In this document: positions 8,865 to 17,301 of the stretch, in pieces
Position numbering within the stretch: position 1 is the stretch's first letter
Layout: each line of letters starts with the position of its first letter
Source: an uncultured beta proteobacterium
Lineage (GTDB): Bacteria > Pseudomonadota > Gammaproteobacteria > Burkholderiales > Burkholderiaceae_C
Assembly: GCA_903938815.1 (NCBI GenBank)
Contig: CAJAES010000072.1
Coordinates: 100,883-164,882, forward strand
DNA length: 64,000 bases
Direction of reading: 5' to 3'
Translations under genes and position numbers: made by a program
The notes under the pieces: generated by a model
Database searches by the model: none
The model's input: only the letters and a program-made list of their open reading frames with translations
Told to the model about the DNA's origin: nothing

Positions 8865-9255
8865 GCGGATCGAATGGGGTCGGGGGGCATTATCACGATC
8901 ACCGTACGACCGGCCACGGGAAGCCCGCCTCCGAGGCGAAATTCCCCGCCCGGGCAATGCCATGGCAGCGACGGTCCGTCGGCGCCCGGCCAATCTTGTG
9001 CCGACGGGCGGGTGTCCGGTCCCGGGCGCGCCGCGCCAGACTTGACCGCCGCGCGCAGGTTGCCGATGTCCTTGTCGTCCGTGTGTGTGGCACTGGGTGT
9101 CGCCTCGGGCTACCCACGATCGATTCGGCAGGTGATTTGTCACTGGGGCGGCTGGCCTCGTACAGGCGTAGGCGCCTGGGCGAACCGGAACCAGCCAACG
9201 GGACTTTTCGCCCTCGATGTCCGCTCACCGCCTGTTCTGCAGCCTAAAGTCAGCC
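8865..9255. other. Intergenic region between tRNA-Leu and the cyclase gene
   Basis: About 390 bp. Apart from the tRNA promoter candidate at its left end I see no gene, terminator or repeat in it. Open frames crossing it have no start signals and no family resemblance. The divergent promoter of the cyclase gene must lie here but I could not identify it. Confidence 0.5.
8889..8894 (-). promoter_or_regulatory. -10 element candidate for tRNA-Leu
   Basis: GATAAT (minus strand) lies 24 nt before the tRNA 5' end. No convincing -35 was found at the proper spacing. Confidence 0.35.
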
Positions 9256-12200
9256 ATGCAAGACAAAGACATCGAAGACTTGCGCGCCGCCATCGCGGCG
9301 CTGGAAGGACAACGCGCCACGCTGGGCGACTCCGTGCTGGACCTGGCCACCGCCCCGCTGCGCGCGCGGCTGGCCAGCCTGCTGCGGCCGGCAGGGCTGC
9401 AGCACCGCCAGGTGACGGTGGTGTTCGCGGATGTGGTCGGGTCCACGGCGCTGGCCCAGGGCATGGACGCCGAGGACACGCTGGCGCTGCTGAGCGAGGC
9501 CTTGCGGCGCATGGCAGACATCGTCCATGCCCACCAGGGCCGCGTGCTGCGTTTCACGGGGGACGGCGTCAAGGCTGCGTTCGGCATGGACGAGGCGCGC
9601 GAAGACGACGCCGAGCGCGCCGTGCGAGCCGCCCTGGCCATCCTGTCGACGGGGCGCGAGCAGGCCGATATCGCGAGACGCCAGCATGGGGTCACCGACT
9701 TCGCCGTGCGCGTGGGCGTTCACACGGGAGACGTCGCGCTGGGCGCCGGCGTCGAGGCCGACAACACCGCCATGGGCGCAGCCGTGAACATCGCCGCGCG
9801 CATGGAGCAGACGGCGCCGCCCGGCGCGCTGCGCATCAGCCACGACACCTGGAGCCAGGTCCGCGGATTGTTCGACCTTCAGCCGCAGCCGCCACTTCAG
9901 GTCAAGGGCGTCGACGCCCCGATGCATACCTACCTGGTGCACGCCGCTCTGGAGCGCAGCGTGGCCAGTGTCGAGCGCGGCCTGCAGGGGCTGCGCACGC
10001 CGATGGTCGGCCGCGATGCCGAACTGCAGCGCCTGCTGGAAACCGTGGCGAGCGCCCGCGAGGCCCGGCAGTTGCAAGCCGTGACGCTGCTGGGCGACGC
10101 GGGCCTGGGCAAGAGCCGGCTGCTGCGCGATCTGACAGGCCGCCTGACCGAGTGCCGCGTGCTGACCCTGCGCTCGCAGCCTGACGGCCTGCTGCGGCCC
10201 TGGGGCCTTCTGCGCAGCCTGCTGGCCACGCAGTTCGGCGTGGCCGACACCGACAGCGCCGACGCGGCTCGCCGCAAGGTCGTCGAGGGCCTCAGCCCGT
10301 GGTTCGAGGAGCGCGGCGAGCGACAGGCGCAACTCATCGGGCAGCTCTCGGGCCTGGACTTCGGCGACAGCCCCAGCCTCCGCGGGCTGGACCCGCGCAC
10401 CCTGCGCGACCAGGCCTTCGTCGCGCTGCGCGCCTACCTGAAGGCTCTGGCGGCCCCTGGCCGCGCCCTGCCCGTCCTGATCGTCGAAGACCTGCACTGG
10501 GCCGACGACGGCTCGCTGGACCTGCTGCAGCACCTGCTGTCGCATGGGGCCGGTTTGCCACTGGCGCTCATCATGACCAGCCGGCCCCCGCTGCTGGCGA
10601 GGCGCGCGGGCTGGGGCACGCCCGAAACGACCGTGCGGCTGAGCCCGCTGCCTGCGGCGCAGAGCGACGAACTGGCGCGGGCGCTGCTGCACCGCGTGGC
10701 GACGGTGCCGCCCCGGCTCGCCGAACTGGTGGTCCGCCGCGGCGAGGGTAACCCGTACTACATGGAAGAACTGGTGCGCCGGCTCATCGACGACGGCGTG
10801 ATCCTGGCCGATGGGGCCGACGGGTCAGTCTGGGCCGTGCAGGCGGATCACCTGGACAAGGTTCGCCTGCCCGGCACGCTGGTCGGCCTGCTGCAGGCGC
10901 GGCTGGACGCGCTGCCGGCCGGTGAGCGCCAGGCCGCGCGCCAGGCCAGCGTGATCGGGCACGTCTTCTGGGACGACGCGCTGCAGGCACTCGATGCCGA
11001 CGCGCCGCGGGCCATGCCGGCCCTGCGGCGCGCCGGCTTCGTGCGAGACCACGACACCAGCGACTTCGAAGGCACGCCCGAGCGCCAGTTCGACCACCAC
11101 CTGCTGCACGAGGTGACCTACGACACGTTGCTGAAGGCCGAACGCAGGCGTGGCCACAGTGCTGCCGCGCGGTGGCTGGCCGAGCGCACGAAGGGGCGCG
11201 GCGCGGAGTTCCTGGCCATGACGGGCGAGCACGCCGAGCGGGCGGGCGAAACTGCGCTGGCCATCGACTGCTTCGCGCAGGCGGGCAAGGACGCAGAGAG
11301 GCGCTTCGCGAACACGGCTGCGCAGTCCTGGCTGCGCCGGGCAGTGACCCTGCTGGCGGAGTCGGACCCGATGCGCAGCATCGACCTGCTGCACACGCTG
11401 GTGGCCGTCTCGGATGCCGTGGGGGATCCCTCGGCCCAGGGCGCGCTGCACGCGGAAGTCAGCGCCCTGCTCGAGAGACACCCCGAGGACCACCGCCTGG
11501 CGGAGAACCTGGTCCGCAGGGCTCTGCTGGCCGACCGCCTTGGCGACGAGGCCGCATCGGAGCCGCTGGCCCGGCAGGCCTTCGAGATCGCCGAGCGATC
11601 GGGGTCAGCGCGGTGGGCCGCCATGGCGAAGGGGCAGCTGACGTGGCTGCATTGCATGCGTCATGACTACGCGGGCGCCCGAAGCCACCTCGACATCGGG
11701 CTGCAGTGGGCGGGCAGGATCCCGGAGGAGCACCGCCGCGCTGAAACCGAGGCGCAGCTCCAGATGCTGTCCGCCACGATCCTGACCGACCTCTGCCGCT
11801 TCGATGAAGCGCGAGGCGCGTTCCTGACCGCGCTGGCGCGGGGTGAGTCGATCCGGTCGCCGCGCCTGCAACTTGGCGCGATGGACATGCTGGCCGAAGT
11901 CGCGGGGACGCTGGGCCACTGGGCCGAGATGGCCGACTGGGCCGAGCGCGCCCTCGTGCTGGCCGATTCCGTCGGCGTCAGGAGAGACATGGCCGTTGCC
12001 CAGCTGTGGGCCGCACGCGCCGCCCATTCGCTTGGTGACCACGCGCGGGCCATCGACTGGTGCGAGCAGGTTCTGTCCAGCGCCCGTGACACCGGCGCCC
12101 GCAGGTACGAGGCGCTGGCGCTGAACCTTCTGGGCGACGCCCATCGCGAGCTGGGCGAACTTGCGAGCGCACTGCCGTGGTACCTGAAGGCGCAGGCCCT

Positions 12201-12576
12201 GCACGAAACGCTGGAAGACCCGATCGCCGCCTGCCAGGCCCTGGCCGGCAGCGCGCTGTGCCAGGCCCGGCTCGGCCAGCCCGAAGCAGCACTGTCGACG
12301 GTGAATGCCGTGCTCGCGCGACTGGGCAGCGACCAGGCGGAGACCCCCGCCCACGCGACGATCGAGCTGCGCTGGACCTGCCGGCAGGTGCTGGACGCGC
12401 TGGGCGATGCGGGTGCGACGCCGATGCTGGAGCAACTGTCCGTCGACCTGCAGGCGCGCAGCGCCCAGCTGGCCCCCGACAAGGCCGAACGCGCCCGACT
12501 GATCCAGGCGATGCCCGTCTTCCGCAGCATCATGGCGGCCCACGGGGTGCGAGAGGAACCGGCAGCTCGTGGCTGA
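9256..12576 (+). CDS. Class III adenylate/guanylate cyclase fused to AAA ATPase and TPR repeats
   Basis: 1,106-residue regulatory protein. Domains: a short N-terminal helix; a class III nucleotide cyclase domain about 50-225 with metal ligands Asp59 (VVFADVVGST) and Asp103 (FTGDGVKAAFG) and transition-state residues Asn178/Arg182 (AAVNIAARME); an AAA/STAND-type ATPase with Walker A GDAGLGKS at 280-287 and Walker B VLIVEDLHWADD about 408-419; then some 500 residues of TPR-like helices (LGDAHRELGELASALPWYLKAQALHE near 960 is one clear unit). The catalytic residues look intact, so nucleotide synthesis is plausible. The TPR solenoid would sense a partner. Start at the second ATG chosen because the cyclase fold begins there; neither ATG has a clear SD. 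Not in an operon. Confidence 0.88.
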   Translation: MQDKDIEDLRAAIAALEGQRATLGDSVLDLATAPLRARLASLLRPAGLQHRQVTVVFADVVGSTALAQGMDAEDTLALLSEALRRMADIVHAHQGRVLRFTGDGVKAAFGMDEAREDDAERAVRAALAILSTGREQADIARRQHGVTDFAVRVGVHTGDVALGAGVEADNTAMGAAVNIAARMEQTAPPGALRISHDTWSQVRGLFDLQPQPPLQVKGVDAPMHTYLVHAALERSVASVERGLQGLRTPMVGRDAELQRLLETVASAREARQLQAVTLLGDAGLGKSRLLRDLTGRLTECRVLTLRSQPDGLLRPWGLLRSLLATQFGVADTDSADAARRKVVEGLSPWFEERGERQAQLIGQLSGLDFGDSPSLRGLDPRTLRDQAFVALRAYLKALAAPGRALPVLIVEDLHWADDGSLDLLQHLLSHGAGLPLALIMTSRPPLLARRAGWGTPETTVRLSPLPAAQSDELARALLHRVATVPPRLAELVVRRGEGNPYYMEELVRRLIDDGVILADGADGSVWAVQADHLDKVRLPGTLVGLLQARLDALPAGERQAARQASVIGHVFWDDALQALDADAPRAMPALRRAGFVRDHDTSDFEGTPERQFDHHLLHEVTYDTLLKAERRRGHSAAARWLAERTKGRGAEFLAMTGEHAERAGETALAIDCFAQAGKDAERRFANTAAQSWLRRAVTLLAESDPMRSIDLLHTLVAVSDAVGDPSAQGALHAEVSALLERHPEDHRLAENLVRRALLADRLGDEAASEPLARQAFEIAERSGSARWAAMAKGQLTWLHCMRHDYAGARSHLDIGLQWAGRIPEEHRRAETEAQLQMLSATILTDLCRFDEARGAFLTALARGESIRSPRLQLGAMDMLAEVAGTLGHWAEMADWAERALVLADSVGVRRDMAVAQLWAARAAHSLGDHARAIDWCEQVLSSARDTGARRYEALALNLLGDAHRELGELASALPWYLKAQALHETLEDPIAACQALAGSALCQARLGQPEAALSTVNAVLARLGSDQAETPAHATIELRWTCRQVLDALGDAGATPMLEQLSVDLQARSAQLAPDKAERARLIQAMPVFRSIMAAHGVREEPAARG

Positions 12577-12672
12577 ATCCGCGTGCCGGGAGACGCGCCC
12601 TCCCACTGCTGGCTCATCGCCCCAAAGACCCATGCCTATCAAGGCCTGTTGCGCATCCATACCATCGCCCCC

Positions 12673-13206
12673 ATGCAAACATCCTCTGTCGCCAAACTCA
12701 ATGCGCCCGGGGCCTCTGCCTTGGTTGCGCTGCTGGCCGCCAGCTTGCTGGCCGGCTGCGCCACAACACCTGTCGAGCGCTTCCCGGCGCCGCCGCCCGA
12801 GCAACCCGCTGCCGAGGTGCTGCTGGGCCTGATGCCGGCCAGCCGCAACCGCAGCGCAGGGCTGTACGTGCGCGGCGCCGTGAAATGCAGCCCGCCGGGC
12901 GCGGCTTCCCTGCTGAACCGCACCATCGAGGAAGAGCCCAGGCTCGTGGGCGGCTCCTGGGAGAACCGCCACCGCGAGGTGGTGCGCCTGCCGGCCGGCG
13001 CACCGCTGCCGCTGCGCTTTCGATATCAGGGCCCCGGTGAAGACTGGATCTTCGATTTCGTCGTGCAACTGCAGCCTGGGGCGCGCTATGTGTTCGATCA
13101 CGAGATTCCCGGCCGCAGCTACACGCTGAAGGACAGTGCGACAGGCCTGCCGGCGCCGATGCTGCCGCCGAAGCTTCTTCACGGGGCCGTGTCCTGCCCG
13201 GGCTGA
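12673..13206 (+). CDS. Predicted lipoprotein, function unknown
   Basis: 177 residues. Signal anchor ALVALLAASLLAGC with a clear lipobox (LAGC at about 27-30) followed by ATTPVERFPAPPPEQP, a Pro-rich tether. Start at the ATG of MQTSSVAKL, which gives a normal-length signal peptide; a longer reading would put 30 odd residues before it. The rest (KCSPPGAASLLN, REVVRLPAGAPLPLRFRYQGPGEDWIFDFVVQLQPGARYVFD) looks like a small all-beta domain. No family recognised. Lies 96 bp after the cyclase gene on the same strand. Confidence 0.75.
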   Translation: MQTSSVAKLNAPGASALVALLAASLLAGCATTPVERFPAPPPEQPAAEVLLGLMPASRNRSAGLYVRGAVKCSPPGAASLLNRTIEEEPRLVGGSWENRHREVVRLPAGAPLPLRFRYQGPGEDWIFDFVVQLQPGARYVFDHEIPGRSYTLKDSATGLPAPMLPPKLLHGAVSCPG

Positions 13207-13359
13207 GGCTGAGGCCGTAGCAGCTGTAGATGGCTGCGCTGGTGTCGCCGGTGCCGGCATTGCGCCACCCGGTGGCCGACGCCGACTGATTCGCTCTGGT
13301 TAAGCTCACCTTCAGCCACCGGTCGCAGGCTGGTTGTCTTCTGGACACCGAGGTCTGCG

Positions 13360-14796
13360 ATGAACACTCTTGACATCCATCATGGCGGTGCGGCGTGGCA
13401 CGGCGTGCGACGGTGGTGGGTTGCCGTCGGCGCTGCCGCCGGCCTCTGCGGCATGGCACCCGCCATGGCAGGCTCCTGGGCAGCGCAGCGTGTCTTGCAG
13501 GGCCCGTTCGCGGTGGCTTCGGTGCCCGAGTCGCCGCATGTCGCGATGAACGGCAACGGCCACGCGCTGCTGGCCTGGAACGGCACCGGCGACGTGCGCT
13601 ATTCCGAGCGTGTGAAGGGCGGCGCCTGGAAGGCTTCGCGGGCGGCGCCCGGTGGCGCGCTCGGCGCAGGGCCGGTAGCGGTGGCCATCGGCGGCAGCGA
13701 GGCAGCGGCCATCGCCTTCGTCACCACAGCCACACGCTACACGCCGGCCAAGCTGATGGTCACCTGGCGGGCCGCGGGCGCCGCCTTCGGAGCCGCGGTG
13801 GAGCCGGCGCCCGGTGCCGTTGCGGGCGACCTGCGCCTGGCCCTCGATTGCAGCGGCACCATCACGCTGGTGTGGACCAACGCCGTTGGCGTCTACTCGG
13901 CTTCGCTGCCCGGCACCGGTGTTGGCGCCGGCGCGGGCGGTAGTGCTGGCGGTAGTGCTGGCGGTGGTGCTGGCGGTGGTGCTGGCGCGCCTGCTGACGG
14001 TGGCGCCGCCGCCGAGGCGCAAGCCTGCGACGGCCAGCCCGGCACCGCTGCCTGGACAGCGCCGACCCTGGTGTCAGGCGCGGGCGTGGGCGCCGCACTG
14101 GCGGAGCTTGCCGTCAACGAGGCCGGGGCTGCGCTGGCCACCTGGCAAGCCGGCGGGCCGGGCAGCCCGGTCTCGGTGGGCGCGGCCTACCGCCCTGCGG
14201 GTGGCGCCTGGGAGCCTGCGCAGACCGTCTCGGCGCCGACCGGGCTGGCCACGTGGAACCCCAAACCGGGCCTGGACGCCGCAGGCAATGCCGCTGTCGG
14301 CTATCTCGACGGCAACAGCATGGTCGTGGCCCGGCGGCCCGCAGCCGGCCCCTGGGGGGCACCGGTGCTGGTATCGGGAACGCAGAACGTCTACTACCCC
14401 GGGCTGGCGATGAACGGCGCGGGCGACCTGGTGGCTGCATGGCTGTCGCTCGATGCGTCGAACATGGGCGCGGTGTGGAGCAGCACCGCCACGGCCGGTG
14501 CGCCGTGGAGCGCCGCGCAGCGTTTGTCGGCACGCGCCGAATCGGTCGACTGGCCCACCGTCGCGTTCGCCGCCGACGGTTCCCTGGTCGTCGTCGCCTG
14601 GACCGACAACAACACCAACACCGCGAAGGCGTCGGTACGCGTTGCCGGCGCCTGGGTTCGCAGCAACCTGGGCAGCGGCTACTGGGCTGGCACAGTGCCC
14701 GTGGCAGCCGGCGGCGGCGCAGCCGTGGCGGGCTGGGCGACACCGACTTCGGGCAACCCGAACTCGGCCAGGCTGGTGGCGCGCACCTGGCAGTAG
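13360..14796 (+). CDS. Secreted repeat protein, beta-propeller-like
   Basis: 478 residues. N-terminal Tat/Sec-like leader (RRWWVAVGAAAGLCGMAPAMAG, cleavage after AMA). The mature part is built of repeated units of the type GxWxxAxxVS...Px(V/L)AxxxxGxAxxxW (for example near 40-75, 250-290, 340-380 and 390-430), as in exported proteins with five- to seven-bladed propellers. A Gly/Ser/Ala linker near 193-215 is encoded by four tandem 12-bp repeats. Role unknown; an extracellular or periplasmic location is inferred from the leader. Stands alone between two lipoprotein genes. Confidence 0.75.
   Translation: MNTLDIHHGGAAWHGVRRWWVAVGAAAGLCGMAPAMAGSWAAQRVLQGPFAVASVPESPHVAMNGNGHALLAWNGTGDVRYSERVKGGAWKASRAAPGGALGAGPVAVAIGGSEAAAIAFVTTATRYTPAKLMVTWRAAGAAFGAAVEPAPGAVAGDLRLALDCSGTITLVWTNAVGVYSASLPGTGVGAGAGGSAGGSAGGGAGGGAGAPADGGAAAEAQACDGQPGTAAWTAPTLVSGAGVGAALAELAVNEAGAALATWQAGGPGSPVSVGAAYRPAGGAWEPAQTVSAPTGLATWNPKPGLDAAGNAAVGYLDGNSMVVARRPAAGPWGAPVLVSGTQNVYYPGLAMNGAGDLVAAWLSLDASNMGAVWSSTATAGAPWSAAQRLSARAESVDWPTVAFAADGSLVVVAWTDNNTNTAKASVRVAGAWVRSNLGSGYWAGTVPVAAGGGAAVAGWATPTSGNPNSARLVARTWQ
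13936..13983 (+). repeat. Four 12-bp tandem repeats inside the secreted repeat protein gene
   Basis: Two units of GGCGGTAGTGCT followed by two of GGCGGTGGTGCT, in frame (Gly-Gly-Ser/Gly-Ala). Because the unit is a multiple of three, copy-number change would only lengthen or shorten the linker. Confidence 0.9.
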
Positions 14797-14826
14797 CCAG
14801 ACGGCAGATCGCTGAGGGTCGGGGCG

Positions 14827-14900
14827 CCCGCACCCGCACCCGCACCCGCACCCGCACCTGCACCCGCACCCGCACCCGCACCTGCACCTGCACCTGCACC
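14827..14900. repeat. Hexanucleotide microsatellite (CCYGCA)12
   Basis: Twelve perfect-phase copies of CCCGCA or CCTGCA (order: five C-form, one T-form, three C-form, three T-form) plus CC. It lies in the intergenic space between the secreted repeat protein (ends 14,796) and the glycine-zipper lipoprotein (starts 15,086). Outside coding sequence as annotated, so length change would alter the leader or spacing of the downstream gene. Confidence 0.95.
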
Positions 14901-15085
14901 GGCGGCGTGGGTTCACGCTGCCCGCTTGCCGCGCCCTGGAAGGCCGGCAACCCATGCGCCCCGGATGCGGGGTGTACGAACATCCAGTTCACTCCGCGAG
15001 CCAGAAGTTTTCTATCTTGATGCCTGACGCCAGCCAACCTCGGCCGAGGGGCAGGCGCCAGCGCAATCTCAAGGAGAAAACTCGA

Positions 15086-15457
15086 ATGCTCAAGATCATC
15101 GCCTGTGTTGCCGCGGCAGCGGCCTTTGCTGGCTGCGCCAGCGCGCCCGGACAGTACGGCACCCGATACGTTCCCGTCGTGGACCTTCAGGGCCGGGACC
15201 AGAACAGGTACCAGCAGGACCTGCTGGAGTGCCAGACGCTGTCGGAGCAGCGCGGCGACACCACGCAGCAGGCCATCGCCGGCGCCCTGGCCGCGGCGCT
15301 GATCGGCGCAGTCCTGGCACCCAGCGGCTACCGCAACAACGTGGCAGGCCGCAGCGCGCTGCTCGGCGCCGGGGCCGGCGCCGGCGGCGCCATCCAGACG
15401 CAGCAGGAAATCGTCAAGCGCTGCCTGGGCGGGCGTGGCTACAGCATCCTGAACTAG
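15086..15457 (+). CDS. Glycine-zipper lipoprotein
   Basis: 123 residues. Starts MLKIIACVAAAAAFAGC with a lipobox at AAFAGC, preceded by a strong SD (AAGGAG, 9 nt before ATG). The C-terminal half has a glycine-zipper pattern, GALAAALIGAVLAPSGYRNN then LLGAGAGAGGAIQ, as in small outer-membrane lipoproteins of the SlyB/YMGG group, with Cys residues in LLECQTL and KRCLGG. Likely attached to the outer membrane and able to self-associate through the zipper; function not known. Confidence 0.85.
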   Translation: MLKIIACVAAAAAFAGCASAPGQYGTRYVPVVDLQGRDQNRYQQDLLECQTLSEQRGDTTQQAIAGALAAALIGAVLAPSGYRNNVAGRSALLGAGAGAGGAIQTQQEIVKRCLGGRGYSILN

Positions 15458-15460
15458 GCC

Positions 15461-17200
15461 TTGCCCAAGACATGCGCGGCGATGGCGCGACCCTCGCCAG
15501 CAGACCGTCTCAACAGGAGCACTGCAATCGATCAGACCTTCGCCCGCGCGATTTCGCGAAAGAACATCCTGGATTGGGGTGCTGCCGGCGCGAAGTTCGA
15601 AGTCTCGCTGGTGGATCTGATCAGGCAGGCCCACACCGGTGTCCAGGCCGGGCGACCGCCGACCAAGGTCGTCAGGAAGGCGCTGTTCCAGCTGTCGCAA
15701 CTGCTGGAGCGCAGCGGCCTTCCCGGAATGATCCGCGAGTGCGGAGGCCGGCGCCACGAGGCGACGATCTGCCTGCCGGAAGCCGTCAACGACACCATCG
15801 CCTTCGTGCTGGTGTCGGGCGCCGTCAACGGCCGCACGGGAGCTATCCACTTCACGCGAAGACGGGTGCTGTACGCAAGCAAGCACGTTATGGAGCGCCT
15901 GCACCAGCGCCTGGGAACACCAGACTCACTCGTGGTTCTGCGCGAGGTCTACAGCTGCCTTGTTGCTGCCGCCGAAATGTACGAAGCCGCGCAGCAGGCC
16001 GGCGCCCTGCAATGGCCGCTGGTCACGCAGAACGGGCTCTTTGTCTGCGCGCCGAATGAGTTCAGGGAAGCCACCAGCCTGGTGACCTGGATGAGACTGG
16101 ATCAGCTTGGGAACCGATGGCGGCGTGTGGCAGCGGACCTTCGAGCGGCAAGCGCCGGGAACGTGAAGCTTCTCGAGGACAGGGAGTTCTACGTCGAATT
16201 CCTGCGCCTGCACTCGTGGCTGCTGCGGCCGCATGCGCCCGGCCTGGATCTGGAGAGCCTCTGGTGGGCGGCCCGCCCTCGGGATGAACAGGACCAGGTC
16301 GTTCGCGATTTCGAAAGCTCTCTGTCCGAACAGGAGGCCGATCCAGCAAAGCCGAATGTCGATGAGCCCAAGGCAACGGGCGTTGCCGGTAACTCGATGG
16401 AACCCGACGATCCCCCGAAGGCAACTGCCGTGGACCCGCCGCACATCGTCAAGGCTCGCGAAAGATACGACGGGATCGTGGTGCAGGTCAGATCCACCGG
16501 CACCCGCATCGTCGCATTGCGGAACGGGTTCTTCGGCGTGCTGCGGCAGCGTGAGGGCACGACAGCCGAACCCAGCCTGGAGCCGATGACTGAGTTGCCC
16601 ATGGGCGCGCGCGTCTCGGTGGAAGTCCAACGGGTCGTCGGAGACAGCTACACCGGTCCGATGTCGATCGTTCTTCAACTGCCTGACATCGCGCAAGCCA
16701 AGTGGTCGGCAGTCCAGCAGATGTACCCGGTGGGAACTGTCGTCAGCGGCTCGATCGTCTGGCGCGGGACGGACAGTTCGGTCGTCTCGTTGCCCGACGG
16801 AACATCGGCCTGGTTGCCGGATCGTGAGCTGACCTGGTCAAGCAGGGATCAGTCGCTCGGCGAGTCACTCACCATAGGGCAGAAGATGCGCCTGCGGGTC
16901 GTCGGGCACTCGATGTCCAGCAGGAAACTCCTGGTGAGTGCGCGCCAGGTTGAAGGACACCCCCTGGACAGGGTCGACGCGCTGGAACTGGTCGGGGCCA
17001 CCTATACCGCCATGGTCTCGAACGTCCTGGACTACGGCGTCTTTGTGGCGCTTCCGATCGGAATGGATGGGCTGCTTCATCGAAGCAACATGCCCGCGGA
17101 CTGGTCGCCTTTGAAGGGTGACGCAGTGGTGGTTCGCGTGGACAGCGTCGACAGGGTCAAGCGGCGGGTGTCGTTGTCCTATGTCGATGCATCCGCCTGA
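15461..17200 (+). CDS. Protein with three S1-like OB-fold repeats, function unknown
   Basis: About 557-579 residues depending on start. The N-terminal half (about 20-280) is not recognised; it is helical and rich in charged residues. The C-terminal half has three S1-type units: YDGIVVQVRSTGTRIVALRNGFFGVL near 335-360, GTVVSGSIVWRGTDSSVVSLPDGTSAWLPDREL near 425-460, and GATYTAMVSNVLDYGVFVALPIGMDGLLHRSN near 510-545, the last a canonical S1 motif. RNA binding is the natural inference. Start uncertain: 15,461 is a TTG, 15,482 an ATG without SD, while the best SD (AGGAG at 15,515) precedes an in-frame ATC at 15,527. A stretch near 285-330 is acidic and Pro-rich, probably a linker. Next gene downstream is the NUDIX fusion, 101 bp away. 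Confidence 0.7.
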   Translation: MPKTCAAMARPSPADRLNRSTAIDQTFARAISRKNILDWGAAGAKFEVSLVDLIRQAHTGVQAGRPPTKVVRKALFQLSQLLERSGLPGMIRECGGRRHEATICLPEAVNDTIAFVLVSGAVNGRTGAIHFTRRRVLYASKHVMERLHQRLGTPDSLVVLREVYSCLVAAAEMYEAAQQAGALQWPLVTQNGLFVCAPNEFREATSLVTWMRLDQLGNRWRRVAADLRAASAGNVKLLEDREFYVEFLRLHSWLLRPHAPGLDLESLWWAARPRDEQDQVVRDFESSLSEQEADPAKPNVDEPKATGVAGNSMEPDDPPKATAVDPPHIVKARERYDGIVVQVRSTGTRIVALRNGFFGVLRQREGTTAEPSLEPMTELPMGARVSVEVQRVVGDSYTGPMSIVLQLPDIAQAKWSAVQQMYPVGTVVSGSIVWRGTDSSVVSLPDGTSAWLPDRELTWSSRDQSLGESLTIGQKMRLRVVGHSMSSRKLLVSARQVEGHPLDRVDALELVGATYTAMVSNVLDYGVFVALPIGMDGLLHRSNMPADWSPLKGDAVVVRVDSVDRVKRRVSLSYVDASA

Positions 17201-17301
17201 GGCCGGACATGCAGTAAAGCGGCCAGACATGTCGTCGCGGCCCGGATTCACATTGAAGACAAGTTTGCGACCGCAGACAAGCGATCGCCCTGGAGAACAT
17301 C

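Noticed and set aside
7396..9045. 549-codon plus-strand frame across the MFS gene and tRNA-Leu
   Set aside because: Runs through a tRNA gene and opposite a clear transporter; Gln/Arg/His-rich shadow.
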